Assembly: GCA_049290495.1 (NCBI GenBank)
Contig: JBATNV010000088.1
Coordinates: 1 to 17,302 of the forward strand
Length of the DNA stretch: 17,302 nucleotides
Origin: SHZI01 sp049290495
GTDB taxonomy: Bacteria; Pseudomonadota; Gammaproteobacteria; Steroidobacterales; GCA-2729495
Direction: 5' to 3'
Position numbers and translations under genes: made by a program. Each line of letters begins with the position of its first letter. The stretch's first letter is position 1. The notes under the pieces were generated by a model. It ran no database searches, was not told where the DNA came from, and saw only the letters and a list, made by a program, of their open reading frames with translations. Positions 1 to 7,418 of the stretch are shown piece after piece.

Positions 1-123
1 CCACCTCATCAGCATGAAACCCGTACGGAAATGCCAGAGCTCGAGTCTCGTGCCGGGTCCGGAGACCAGCAGCAAAAAAAGTGCGAGCATCGCGACAAGA
101 ACGGGTAGACGCGCAAGCCTCAT
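1..123 (-). CDS. N-terminal fragment of a membrane protein, probably DUF1499 family
   Basis: Only the first 41 codons lie in the window; the gene runs off the left edge. The ATG at 123-121 is preceded by GGGGAG seven bases upstream, a good ribosome binding site. The peptide begins MRLARLPVLVAML, followed by a leucine-rich hydrophobic segment and then a GPGTRLELWHFRTGF stretch. From memory, DUF1499 membrane proteins have this kind of opening: a first membrane helix, a GPG-x-R-L turn, then a second helix starting near FxLLRW. The DUF1499 assignment is recall-based and cannot be confirmed from this fragment. It lies 58 bases after the msrA stop on the same strand, so it may be the last gene of the MFS-msrB-msrA transcript. 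Confidence 0.55.
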   Translation of the reverse strand, partial: MRLARLPVLVAMLALFLLLVSGPGTRLELWHFRTGFMLMRW

Positions 124-181
124 GGCGAAACTCCCCTTGGTCTGACGCAGCGCGTTTCACGCCAACGTCGAAGTCGGTAAA

Positions 182-841
182 TCAGTGTACCGGGCTGCCC
201 CAGATCTGCTCCAGCCGCGCATCACGTCCACAGTTATACCGATAAAGTTTATAGCGGACAGGATTCTTCTGGTAGTAGCCCTGATGGTAGCCCTCGGCCG
301 GATAGAACGTTGAGGCGGGCACGATCCCGGTGACGATGGGCTTGTCGAAACGACCCGAAGCTTCGAGCTCGTGCTTGCTCTCCTCGGCAAGGCGCAACTG
401 CTCGGGACCGCTGGTGAAGATCGCCGTGCGGTACTGATCGCCGTGATCGCAGAACTGCTGGTTGACCACGAATGGATCAACGTTGTGCCAGTACACGTCG
501 AGCAACTGCTTGTAGCTGACTTTGGCGGGATCGAAGACGACCTTGACCGCCTCGGCGTGTCCGGTGCCGCCGGCCGAGACTTGCTCGTAGCCTGGATTGG
601 CAAGCTTGCCTCCGGTATAGCCAGAGGTGGTCGAGATGACGCCGGCGAGCTTGTCGAACGGGGGCTCCATGCACCAGAAGCAGCCACCCGCGAAGATCGC
701 CGACTCGGTCGCGAGCTTGTTCGCTGCCGGCTGACTTGTGGTGCCATTCACAGGGCCTGCACAGGCTGCCATCGCGAACAGCGACAAGAGCAGTCCCGGC
801 ATCAGCGCAGGCGACATCAGGCGAATTCGCGAAACGCTCAT
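182..841 (-). CDS. msrA: Peptide-methionine (S)-S-oxide reductase MsrA, exported
   Basis: Reduces the S-epimer of methionine sulfoxide in oxidised proteins. The 219-residue product carries the family signature GGCFWCME (catalytic Cys54), the GTGHAEAV segment, DQYRTAIF and the C-terminal YHQGYYQKNP motif. A further Cys in YNCG near the C terminus is a possible resolving cysteine. The first 27 residues are a hydrophobic export signal ending AMAAC, which could be a lipobox (Cys27) or an ordinary signal peptide, so the enzyme should act in the periplasm or on a membrane. I chose the ATG at 841-839 over the TTG six bases upstream because AGGAG sits six bases before the ATG. That ribosome binding site lies inside the last codons of msrB, and the two genes are separated by two bases, so they are surely co-transcribed and probably translationally coupled. 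Confidence 0.97.
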   Translation of the reverse strand: MSVSRIRLMSPALMPGLLLSLFAMAACAGPVNGTTSQPAANKLATESAIFAGGCFWCMEPPFDKLAGVISTTSGYTGGKLANPGYEQVSAGGTGHAEAVKVVFDPAKVSYKQLLDVYWHNVDPFVVNQQFCDHGDQYRTAIFTSGPEQLRLAEESKHELEASGRFDKPIVTGIVPASTFYPAEGYHQGYYQKNPVRYKLYRYNCGRDARLEQIWGSPVH

Positions 842-843
842 TG

Positions 844-1368
844 TCAACTCCTCAGTTCGGGCAAAGGCTGGCTGCGCGGGATGAATTCAAGGGCCAGCCC
901 GTTGTTGCACCACCGTTCGCCGCGCGGCCTGGGGCCATCGTCGAACACATGGCCCTGGTGTCCACCGCAGCGGGCACAGTGATACTCGGTGCGCGGCCAG
1001 ACCATTTTGAAATCACGCTTGGTCTGCATATGGCCGGCGATCGGCTGGGTGAAGCTCGGCCAGCCCGTACCGCTCTCGAACTTGTTTGCGCTATCGAACA
1101 GCGGCAAGCGGCAAGCGGCGCAGACAAAGGTTCCCTCCCGATGCTCATCGTTCAGCGGACTGCTGCCCGATCGTTCTGTGTCCTCCTCGAACAACACCGC
1201 ATAGGCCGCCTCACTGACAACGCCGCGCCATTCCTCGTGTGGCTTGTTCAGGGCGACGACTGCTCCGGCTTTCCCTGTCACCTGCGCCTCCGCTGCACGC
1301 GAACGAGCGGTCAATATCGGCAACAGTGCCAGCGCTCTGAGATGTTGCAGTAACTTTCGACGGTTCAT
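844..1368 (-). CDS. msrB: Peptide-methionine (R)-S-oxide reductase MsrB, exported
   Basis: Reduces the R-epimer of methionine sulfoxide, complementing MsrA next door. The 174-residue protein has the two zinc CxxC pairs (Cys83/Cys86 in CAAC, Cys131/Cys134 in CARC), the FESGTGWPSF substrate-pocket motif and the catalytic Cys154 in ERWCNNGLALEF (usual form RYCxN). The N terminus MNRRKLLQHLRALALLP with an Ala-rich end (ARSRAAEA) looks like a short twin-arginine type signal, so export is likely. The frame stays open to 1440, but the ATG at 1368 has AGGAG eight bases upstream and gives the signal peptide. It starts 31 bases after the MFS transporter stop and ends two bases before msrA, forming an exporter-msrB-msrA operon. 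Exported MsrA/MsrB pairs are known to repair envelope proteins after oxidant attack. Confidence 0.97.
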   Translation of the reverse strand: MNRRKLLQHLRALALLPILTARSRAAEAQVTGKAGAVVALNKPHEEWRGVVSEAAYAVLFEEDTERSGSSPLNDEHREGTFVCAACRLPLFDSANKFESGTGWPSFTQPIAGHMQTKRDFKMVWPRTEYHCARCGGHQGHVFDDGPRPRGERWCNNGLALEFIPRSQPLPELRS

Positions 1369-1399
1369 GATTCGATCTCCTGTTTCCGTGCCACCACGA

Positions 1400-2782
1400 C
1401 TACGAGGCCACAGCCTTCGCCTCCTCCGTTTCTCCGGCACTTCGCGCCGACAGCGTGAGCCCCAGCGCGACCATGATTCCGGCGACCACGGTCATGCTGA
1501 AGAATGCCGCCTGGTAGCCCACGGCGCCACTGCCGGCCGATGCAGCAATAGTGCCGACCAGGGCGGCGCCGACCAGCCGGCCCATCGAGGTGAAGTTGCT
1601 AAGCAGGCCCTGCGCTGAGCCGCGCTCACCGGGCAGGCTGTTTTCAAGTATCACCATGCGTAATGGGGCGCCCTGCACGCCGCCAAGGCCCGTACTGCCA
1701 AGCACGCTGGCAATGATAAAGGTCGCGACGCTGATATGCGCCAGCCCGAAGATGAGCAGGCTGCAGACGACCATCAACAGGCTCACGGTGACGATCGTCC
1801 GCGTACTGATGCGGTTTATCAGACGGCCGGAAACCGGTGAGGCAATTGTCGCGCCGAGGACGCCTGGCAGGAGCATCCACGACGCCGTGCTCGGCGTCAC
1901 GCCGATGGCCGCGATGGCGAGCGCGGGATAAAACGCAGCACCGGACTGGATGGCGCCAATGCCGGTGCCAATCAGCGAAGCGGTCGCAACGGGCCGTGAG
2001 CGGAGCAGGCCCGGACGGACGATCGGGTCAGCGGCGCGATTTTCGATGCGCCAGAACAGCGGCACCATGACCGCCATCACAGCGGCTGCCAGCGCGCTCC
2101 GGCCGGAAAGCAGGCTCTGCAGCAGCTCGTGGGTGTCCAGGCTACTGACGAACAGCACGAGCGCGGCAAGCAGCACGGACAAGGTGGTAATACCGCCGAT
2201 ATCGATCGGCTTTCTGGCGCCGCCAGCGACAGCCGGCAGCAGGCGGAACGCAGCAACCATGAGGACCGCGGCAATCGGCAGATTGACGAGGAAGAGCCAA
2301 TGCCAGCCATAAGGCAGCAGTAGCCCGCCCATGACCGGACCCACCAGGAAGGCTAGGCCGAAGACCGTGCCGAGGATGCCCAGTGCCGGGCCCCGCTCCC
2401 GCGGCGGCAGCGTATTGCCGATGACCGCTGCAGCGATGGGAAAGATACCGCCACCACCGAAGCCCTGCAGCGATCGGCCGAGGTATAGCACCCAGGGTTC
2501 AGACGCGATCACCAGCAATAGCGAGCCGCCGGCGAAAAAGCCGATGCTGACCAGGTAGGCCAGGCGTGGACCCACGCGGTCGGAGAATTTCGCCAGCACC
2601 GGCGTGCCAATCATCTGGCACAGCACGTAGGCGTTGAACAGCACTGCCAGCTGGCGGGTGGTCATGCCGAAGTCCGCCTGGATGGCTGGCAGGGCCGGCC
2701 CGACGATGGCGAGATCGAGCGCCCCCATCAGCACGCCAGTGAATAACAGCGGCAGCAAGGCTCTGGATTTTTGCGGATTCAC
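1400..2782 (-). CDS. MFS transporter, EmrB/DHA2-like exporter
   Basis: Polytopic inner-membrane protein of 460 residues from the GTG at 2782, probably a proton-driven drug or metabolite exporter. The first helix has LDLAIVGPALPAIQADFG, typical of DHA2-type transporters. The loop-2 motif A appears as AKFSDRVGPRLAYL. The motif-C-like region reads GLAFLVGPVMGGLLLPYG followed by HWLFLVNLPIA, as in EmrB relatives. Hydrophobic segments continue to the C terminus, ending in a charged tail. The frame is open to an ATG at 2920 with a GCAGGG box, which would add a 46-residue non-hydrophobic extension. I prefer the GTG because it starts just before the first helix and because the extension covers two inverted repeats, but the start is unsettled. 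Substrate unknown. The downstream msrB and msrA suggest a role linked to oxidant or electrophile stress. Confidence 0.9.
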   Translation of the reverse strand: MNPQKSRALLPLLFTGVLMGALDLAIVGPALPAIQADFGMTTRQLAVLFNAYVLCQMIGTPVLAKFSDRVGPRLAYLVSIGFFAGGSLLLVIASEPWVLYLGRSLQGFGGGGIFPIAAAVIGNTLPPRERGPALGILGTVFGLAFLVGPVMGGLLLPYGWHWLFLVNLPIAAVLMVAAFRLLPAVAGGARKPIDIGGITTLSVLLAALVLFVSSLDTHELLQSLLSGRSALAAAVMAVMVPLFWRIENRAADPIVRPGLLRSRPVATASLIGTGIGAIQSGAAFYPALAIAAIGVTPSTASWMLLPGVLGATIASPVSGRLINRISTRTIVTVSLLMVVCSLLIFGLAHISVATFIIASVLGSTGLGGVQGAPLRMVILENSLPGERGSAQGLLSNFTSMGRLVGAALVGTIAASAGSGAVGYQAAFFSMTVVAGIMVALGLTLSARSAGETEEAKAVAS

Positions 2783-2844
2783 GATGGATCCCGGGACAAG
2801 CTCATGTTCATGGACAGCATTCGCCAGCCAGGCGCCGATGGATT

Positions 2845-2873
2845 CCGGCCTGAAGACCACCAGATCAGGCCGG
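2845..2873. repeat. 9-bp inverted repeat in the MFS operon leader
   Basis: CCGGCCTGA at 2845-2853 and TCAGGCCGG at 2865-2873 are perfect inverted copies with an 11-base loop. There is no T-run on either strand, so it is not a standard intrinsic terminator. It lies 63 bases upstream of the preferred GTG start of the MFS gene. It could be an RNA hairpin in the leader or a protein-binding dyad. Confidence 0.6.
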
Positions 2874-2880
2874 CAGATCC

Positions 2881-2924
2881 TGCGATGCAATGACGTAGCG
2901 TGTGATATCCCGGTCTGCATCGCA
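2881..2924. repeat. 9-bp inverted repeat with 26-base spacing upstream of the MFS gene
   Basis: TGCGATGCA at 2881-2889 and TGCATCGCA at 2916-2924 are perfect inverted copies. The long spacing suits two half-sites on the same DNA face better than a tight hairpin. It lies immediately upstream of the first dyad, between the Omp85 remnant stop (2950) and the MFS gene, so an operator for the MFS-msrB-msrA operon is possible. No regulator gene is adjacent. Confidence 0.5.
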
Positions 2925-2949
2925 ACCCTGCAAGGGATTCTCGCAGGCT

Positions 2950-4260
2950 TCAGAACGCTGTTTGTGCCTCCAGCAACACCTGCACAGAGTCGATGTCGCT
3001 TGAGCCAGTCAGCGGAAAGGCCAGGTGCAGATGCAGCACGCTACCGATACTGCTGGCGCGGGCATTGCCAAAGCGCAGGCCAAAGCCCGCATCCGCCAGC
3101 CCCTCCTGGGAAGCGCTGGCGTCCGGGTCGCCACCCCACATCCGGCCAACGTCGAAGAACACCGCACCACCGACCCGCAGCAGCCGGAACGGGAACCAGT
3201 CGGTGTAGTAGCGCTCCTCGATCGTACCCTGCAACCGCGTGTCACCCGTCTGGTAGCGCAGCGGGTACCCGCGCAGGCCATTATCGCCGCCCAGTTGCAA
3301 CTGGCGGTCTACCGTGAGGCCATCAGATGGAGGCGCCGAGGGAGAAGATGCCCGCCGAGCGGTCGGATCCGAATGCCGGACTGGCCCAGCCGACGCTGGC
3401 GCGCAGCTGCCTGCCAAGAAACAGATCCTCGGTACGCCCGATCTGGTCGCGGTTATGGGTGGTGGTGAAGTCGTCCTCGATCAGTTCGATGCCAACCCAG
3501 GGGTAGGACAGCAGCCGGTCTTCCGGTAGTTCCAGTGTCGGCAGGCCATTGCCCGTGGTTGGCGTGAAGCGGGCGCGGTCATAGCGGTAGCGGGCCAGCC
3601 AGCGACGCGTCCAGCCATTCACCAGGCGCTTTGATACCCCGCCCTGCACGCCATAGCTGTCGTAATCGCTGTTGTCCGAGTAGTCGGTCGCCAGGCTCCA
3701 GAACGAGTGAAACAGATTCGGATCAATGAATTGCAGGCTGACGCCGGAGCGGTCCTGGTCGCTCTTGAGTGCCAGCGCCACCTTCTGGCCGAGGCCGAAC
3801 AGGTTCTCCTCGGCAATGCGCAACCGCGACTTGTTGGCGCCGCCGCTGCGCCCAAAGCCGACGCCAGGCTCCAGTGTCCCGACATCGCGCACCCACACGC
3901 GCAGATCCACGCTGTTGGTGACCGGGTCATAGCTGGTGGGCGCCACTTCGGCATCCGCCAGGTACTTGCGCTCGCGCAGGATGCGCGCGGTCTCCTCGGC
4001 CTTCTGCGCTGGGTAGAGCTCGCCGGGCTGCAGCAGCAGCCACTCGCGCACGGTACCCTCGCGCGTGCTCAGATGCAGGTCGTTCGCCAGGCGATAGAGA
4101 AAATTATTCTCGCGCGGATCACTCTCGTCGAAGATGTCGCCGACTTCGATTGCCACCGAACCGACGACGGCCCGCACGCCATGACCAGCCAAAGCAGCGC
4201 CGTCGCCGGCTGTCTCATATCCGCGTGCCAGTGATACCCGGCAGAACTCCCCATAGTCAT
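2950..4260 (-). pseudogene. Decayed BamA/TamA-family (Omp85) outer-membrane protein gene
   Basis: An Omp85-type outer-membrane barrel gene split over three frames. The first frame (ATG 4260, GAGGGA upstream) encodes a signal-like stretch, MRQPATALLWLVMA. Near 4165-4182 the reading must shift to the frame that encodes a POTRA-like domain (from VVGSVAIEVGDIFDES to about RVWVRDVGTLEPG). That frame continues into alternating barrel strands and stops at 3323. A different frame then carries the family's L6-loop motif LGGDNGLRGYP (compare VRGF in BamA), five more strands and a terminal Phe (LLEAQTAF, the usual barrel end). Joining the frames at 3320-3345 puts the L6 motif right after about the tenth strand, so at least one strand seems lost as well as the frame. 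Intact homologues assemble or translocate outer-membrane proteins. The alternative is sequencing or assembly error, although two separate breaks plus missing residues favour decay. Confidence 0.8.
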
Positions 4261-4343
4261 GAGCTGTTTCCCTCGCGGCCGCGCTCGGAAAACACGCGAT
4301 CCCTGCGGCTTGGACGGTGTGGATGGCGGATATCCACCGGAGA

Positions 4344-4374
4344 GATGGTCGGCGAACCAGCCCGCGCGACCATC
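4344..4374. repeat. 8-bp inverted repeat in the divergent intergenic region
   Basis: GATGGTCG at 4344-4351 and CGACCATC at 4367-4374 are perfect inverted copies, with centres 23 bases apart (about two helical turns). A shorter one, GTGGAT at 4319-4324 with ATCCAC at 4332-4337, sits beside it. Both lie between the divergent Omp85 remnant and the cysteine-repeat/MopE gene, an expected place for an operator. No promoter hexamers were clear. Confidence 0.4.
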
Positions 4375-4454
4375 GTCCCGTGAACCCGACCGCTGCTTTG
4401 GGAAACGGCGTATCGTGCAGTCACTGGGACATCCGGTAGCTTCAGGGGAAAGTG

Positions 4455-5303
4455 ATGCTTGCAACCAGCAAATCCGCAATCAATTTTCTTGCACTCGCCA
4501 TGTTGGCGATGACCTTTCTGGCTAGCCCACGCGCCGTGGCGCAAAACGTCTGCGTCGATTCGGTGCAGGGACGGATTGCCTGGGCAGGATCGAAGGAACC
4601 GGCATGGACGCCGGCCAACCTGACAGCGTTGTGCAAGGGTGCGCAGACCTCGACCGCGCCAGGCGAATGTTTCGCCAAGGTCATGAGCGGCTCCGTCAAC
4701 TTTGGCGGGGGTACGTACTGGAACCCGTCGAACGCGCTGAGGCTTTGCGCCGGAGCCACGAACGGAATAGCACGCGTCAACTGTTTTGAAGAGAAGATCA
4801 GCCAGGGTACCGCCTGGGGAATGGCCATCGACCAGTGCACTTCCGCAGCGGTCGCCGGCATCAACCCCGGCACTTTGAACTCGCGCCCGGGCACGATCCC
4901 GAAACCGGCGGCTCCGAACGCAAAACTTCCGTCCAAGGCGCCGCCAGCCCCAGTAGCCGAAAGCTGCTCGCCGACCGGGGACTGCGATGGCGATGGTGTT
5001 TCGCTGGCGGACGGCGACTGTGATGATCGGGACGCGTCCAGATATCCCGGCAATCCGGAGGTGGCGGATTTCACTGGCCACGACGAAGACTGCAATAGCG
5101 CGACTATAGGCGAGAACGGCGACGCGGATGGCGACGGCTTCATCAGCGTCCGCGTCTGCAACGGCCGCAATTGCGGTGACGATTGTGATGACACGCGACC
5201 GGCCGTCAATCCGCACGCCGCCGAACTGCCAAACCGGCGCGACGACAACTGCAACGGCGCCGTCGATGACGATCTTGAAGGCTGGTGGAATCCAGCCCGC
5301 TAG
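4455..5303 (+). CDS. Secreted cysteine-repeat protein with two MopE-type metal-binding motifs
   Basis: A 282-residue secreted protein. Residues 1-30 are a signal peptide ending AVAQ. Residues 51-73 and 89-111 are two copies of one module with identical spacing: W-x-P-x-N-x3-L-C-x-G-A-x8-C-F. A partial third copy (W121 to C128) follows. A Pro/Ala-rich linker spans about 140-168. The C-terminal half has Asp-rich DxDGDG loops (about 176-181 and 223-228) and two DCDD...DxNCN-type units (189-213 and 243-267). These match the putative metal-binding motif named after MopE, a copper-binding surface protein of Methylococcus. Calcium or copper binding is inferred from the motif only. The ATG at 4455 follows AGGGGA at a fitting distance. 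A long antisense frame here has no protein-like features. Function unknown; extracytoplasmic location is well supported. Confidence 0.88.
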   Translation: MLATSKSAINFLALAMLAMTFLASPRAVAQNVCVDSVQGRIAWAGSKEPAWTPANLTALCKGAQTSTAPGECFAKVMSGSVNFGGGTYWNPSNALRLCAGATNGIARVNCFEEKISQGTAWGMAIDQCTSAAVAGINPGTLNSRPGTIPKPAAPNAKLPSKAPPAPVAESCSPTGDCDGDGVSLADGDCDDRDASRYPGNPEVADFTGHDEDCNSATIGENGDADGDGFISVRVCNGRNCGDDCDDTRPAVNPHAAELPNRRDDNCNGAVDDDLEGWWNPAR

Positions 5304-5369
5304 TTGAACGCCCGCGGGCTTGCAGAGCCGCAGGTACGGGTCAGCCGCTTAGGTTGTCGCCGAACCGCG

Positions 5370-5672
5370 TTAGAGATGTCGTGCGTGAATCAAGCCCACG
5401 AGGTCCTGAAATGAGATTGATTCTTTCAAATCGACATCCGCCAACGGCCCCTCTTCTCGAGCCAGCGTGAATTCATCGCTGTTGATGTACATGCGGATCG
5501 AATCGCCGATCAGGGCGGAGACGTCTGTTTCCGGTCTGAGTTCAGTGATCCCCTGTCCGACGTAGTTTTGTGCCAGGTATGCAGCCAACTGATGCGCGAC
5601 TTTCTGCTGGCCACCAAAGAAATAGTCCCGGACGAAGGCACACTGCGACCACCAGTCTGCGGCTGACTGCAT
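5370..5672 (-). CDS. Hypothetical 100-residue protein, faintly acyl-carrier-like
   Basis: The ATG at 5672 is preceded by AGGAG six bases upstream, which fixes the start well, although the frame is open to 5786. No signal peptide or membrane helix is present. The N terminus is rich in Trp, Gln and aromatic residues (ADWWSQ, VRDYFFGG). Residues 43-97 have the rhythm of an acyl carrier protein: an LRPETDV turn, GDS at 56-58 where an ACP has its DSL phosphopantetheine serine, an acidic REEG segment where ACP has LEEEF, then SISFQDLVGLI resembling TTVQDAIDYI. The residue after the Ser is Ile, and a conserved helix-II sequence is weak, so this could be chance or a degenerate carrier fold such as DUF1493. 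No fatty-acid or polyketide genes lie nearby. It is convergent with the MopE-type gene, 66 bases apart. Confidence 0.7.
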   Translation of the reverse strand: MQSAADWWSQCAFVRDYFFGGQQKVAHQLAAYLAQNYVGQGITELRPETDVSALIGDSIRMYINSDEFTLAREEGPLADVDLKESISFQDLVGLIHARHL

Positions 5673-5859
5673 AATCCACTCCTGTAAATGACCTGCCGTG
5701 GCATCGATTGCAGCTGGGAAACCGCAAGCTAAGACACCCGCCAGTCGCGTTCTGCGATCTGGGTCGCATTTCACCAGTAGTACCAAATCGCGGAATTTGT
5801 GGGGCCGTTAAGGCGTCTGGCGTCTGCCAGAAGACTGCACAAGTCGCCCGCATCCAGGC

Positions 5860-7095
5860 TTATCTCGCATTGCAGTCACCGTTGCCGGAAGACACGCATG
5901 GCGAAAGGGAATAGAGAAAGTCGATCAGACGGGTGTCACCGTGATGCCGCGTGCTGATTGCGCTGTTGGCCAGCGTGTCAGCGAGCAAGCGATAGTCCTG
6001 CGCTGCCTCGGCCTGGATGACGAAGTGCAGGAAGGCATCATCCTGAGATGGCGACACGATCTGTTCCCGTCCTCGCAGGCCCACTAGATCGGCGCGGCGC
6101 CTGAGCTTGGCAAGCAGCTCGGCATCAGCGAATGATGGGTCCGCGCGAGCAGCCGACGCAAACGCATACCACTGCGCGGCGCCCACCGTGTCGGGAGTGG
6201 GATGGTTATCGTTGTCCCGCGCCTGCTCGAGTTCGCGCGCGAGCTGGAAAGCGGCATAGCGGCTGCCGTCGCGGGCCGAGCGCTCGAGCCAATGGTTACG
6301 CCAGTTCTGGTTCTCGACGACTTTCCCGGGCCCGGCACCGACGACGATCACCGGGTTGTACGCCAGCCATAGTTCTACGGCGGCGCGCCGCCAACCCCGC
6401 TGCGTGGTTGCGAATTCAGCGATGGCGGTAGCCGCATCGAAATGCTGCACATAACCGAGCTCACCTTCACGCTGCGCGATAAGCAGGCTCAACACCCCAT
6501 CCGGGTCGCGCTGCGCGGCGGATTTGCGCAACCAGGACGCTGCGGCCTCCCTATCCACCGGCTGCCCCATCGCGCCATTCTGGAGCACCACTGCGACGAC
6601 GAACTGCGCGTAAGCGTTATCCGACTTCGCGCCAGGGAGCCAGGATTCCTCGAAAGCGCGCTTGTCCGCAGGATCGAAAGGCAGAGGTGCAAGGGCCGCG
6701 TTCTGCTCCAGTCGCTGCGTTGCTCGCAGCTCAGCGGTCAGACTGGCGGCCGCACCCCACAACAACAGCAAAGCTGCCAGAACCCCGGTCGCAATCGAAG
6801 TCAGCGGTGATGCCTGCGTCGCACGGTAAAGCGTGGTGCAGCGCCGGTAACTGAACGACGTCAATGCCGCCGCGCCGGCCAGCAGCAGTCCCCACTTAAG
6901 CAGGGGCACCACGAGCCGATCGAAGGGGAAATGCTCAGCGGGTCCTATCAGCCAGCCGATGAAGGCGAAGGGAGCAAAGACCAAAGCACGAGCACCCATC
7001 GCCAGCCCAATTGCAACGCTGCCCAGGCCTATGGTGCAGAGCGCGACCCACAGCGTCGCCCGCCACCAGTCTTGTCGTGTCACTTTGTCGGGCAC
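5860..7095 (-). CDS. Membrane protein with Sel1-like repeats
   Basis: A 411-residue protein. The first 120 residues hold three or four hydrophobic helices (about 12-35, 36-52, 63-80 and 98-118). The rest is soluble, helical and Ala-rich, with segments resembling Sel1/TPR-like repeats: AYAQFVVAVVLQNG...DREAAASWLRKSA (about 160-193) and RYAAFQLARELEQ...VGAAQWYAFASAA (about 280-313). Sel1 repeats usually scaffold protein contacts, so an inner-membrane adaptor is plausible; no specific role can be read. It ends with CVSSGNGDCNAR. The start is uncertain: GTG at 7095 has little ribosome binding site, while the GTG at 7083 has AGGTG about nine bases upstream. The gene is divergent from the lipoprotein at 7419 across a 323-base gap. 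Confidence 0.85.
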   Translation of the reverse strand: MPDKVTRQDWWRATLWVALCTIGLGSVAIGLAMGARALVFAPFAFIGWLIGPAEHFPFDRLVVPLLKWGLLLAGAAALTSFSYRRCTTLYRATQASPLTSIATGVLAALLLLWGAAASLTAELRATQRLEQNAALAPLPFDPADKRAFEESWLPGAKSDNAYAQFVVAVVLQNGAMGQPVDREAAASWLRKSAAQRDPDGVLSLLIAQREGELGYVQHFDAATAIAEFATTQRGWRRAAVELWLAYNPVIVVGAGPGKVVENQNWRNHWLERSARDGSRYAAFQLARELEQARDNDNHPTPDTVGAAQWYAFASAARADPSFADAELLAKLRRRADLVGLRGREQIVSPSQDDAFLHFVIQAEAAQDYRLLADTLANSAISTRHHGDTRLIDFLYSLSPCVSSGNGDCNAR

Positions 7096-7418
7096 CTGCG
7101 CGAAAAGGATAGTGCAGGATAGCCAGACCCGAGGGTGACAACTGTGGGCTTGTTAACGGAACGTCCGCCATCTTCCCGGGAGGCTCTGCACTTCTGATGC
7201 GGGCTTGACAGAAAATCGCAACACTGCGCAAAACCAGCGCTGACGCGCGCCGATTTCGAGCCGCCGCAATCCTTGCAGGACGCTGATGCTCCGGGCGGCC
7301 GTTCGGTGTTGACACGCGCGGCGAAGGTACATGACGATGCAGGCTTGGGCTTGCGGGGGACGGACGAGCTGTAAGTGGTTCGGTACCACCCTCTGCCCCA
7401 CCCTCCTGGGAGTTCACC
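7096..7418. other. Divergent intergenic region without a recognisable gene
   Basis: This 323-base gap separates the Sel1-like gene (minus) from the lipoprotein gene (plus). TTGACA hexamers occur at 7205-7210 and 7309-7314 on the plus strand, but neither has a convincing TATAAT partner 16-18 bases downstream. A small dyad, GTGGT (7375-7379) with ACCAC (7385-7389), sits just before the ribosome binding site of the plus gene. Frames that are open here have no protein-like content. Confidence 0.5.

Noticed and set aside
371..1353. Long plus-strand frames over msrA and msrB
   Set aside because: They are antisense shadows of two certain genes and show no domain or ribosome binding site.
4257..5216. 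Long minus-strand frame (319 codons) opposite the MopE-type gene
   Set aside because: It is low-complexity Val/Ala/Ile/Arg sequence created by the Asp/Gly-rich sense codons. The plus strand has a signal peptide, a ribosome binding site and motifs.
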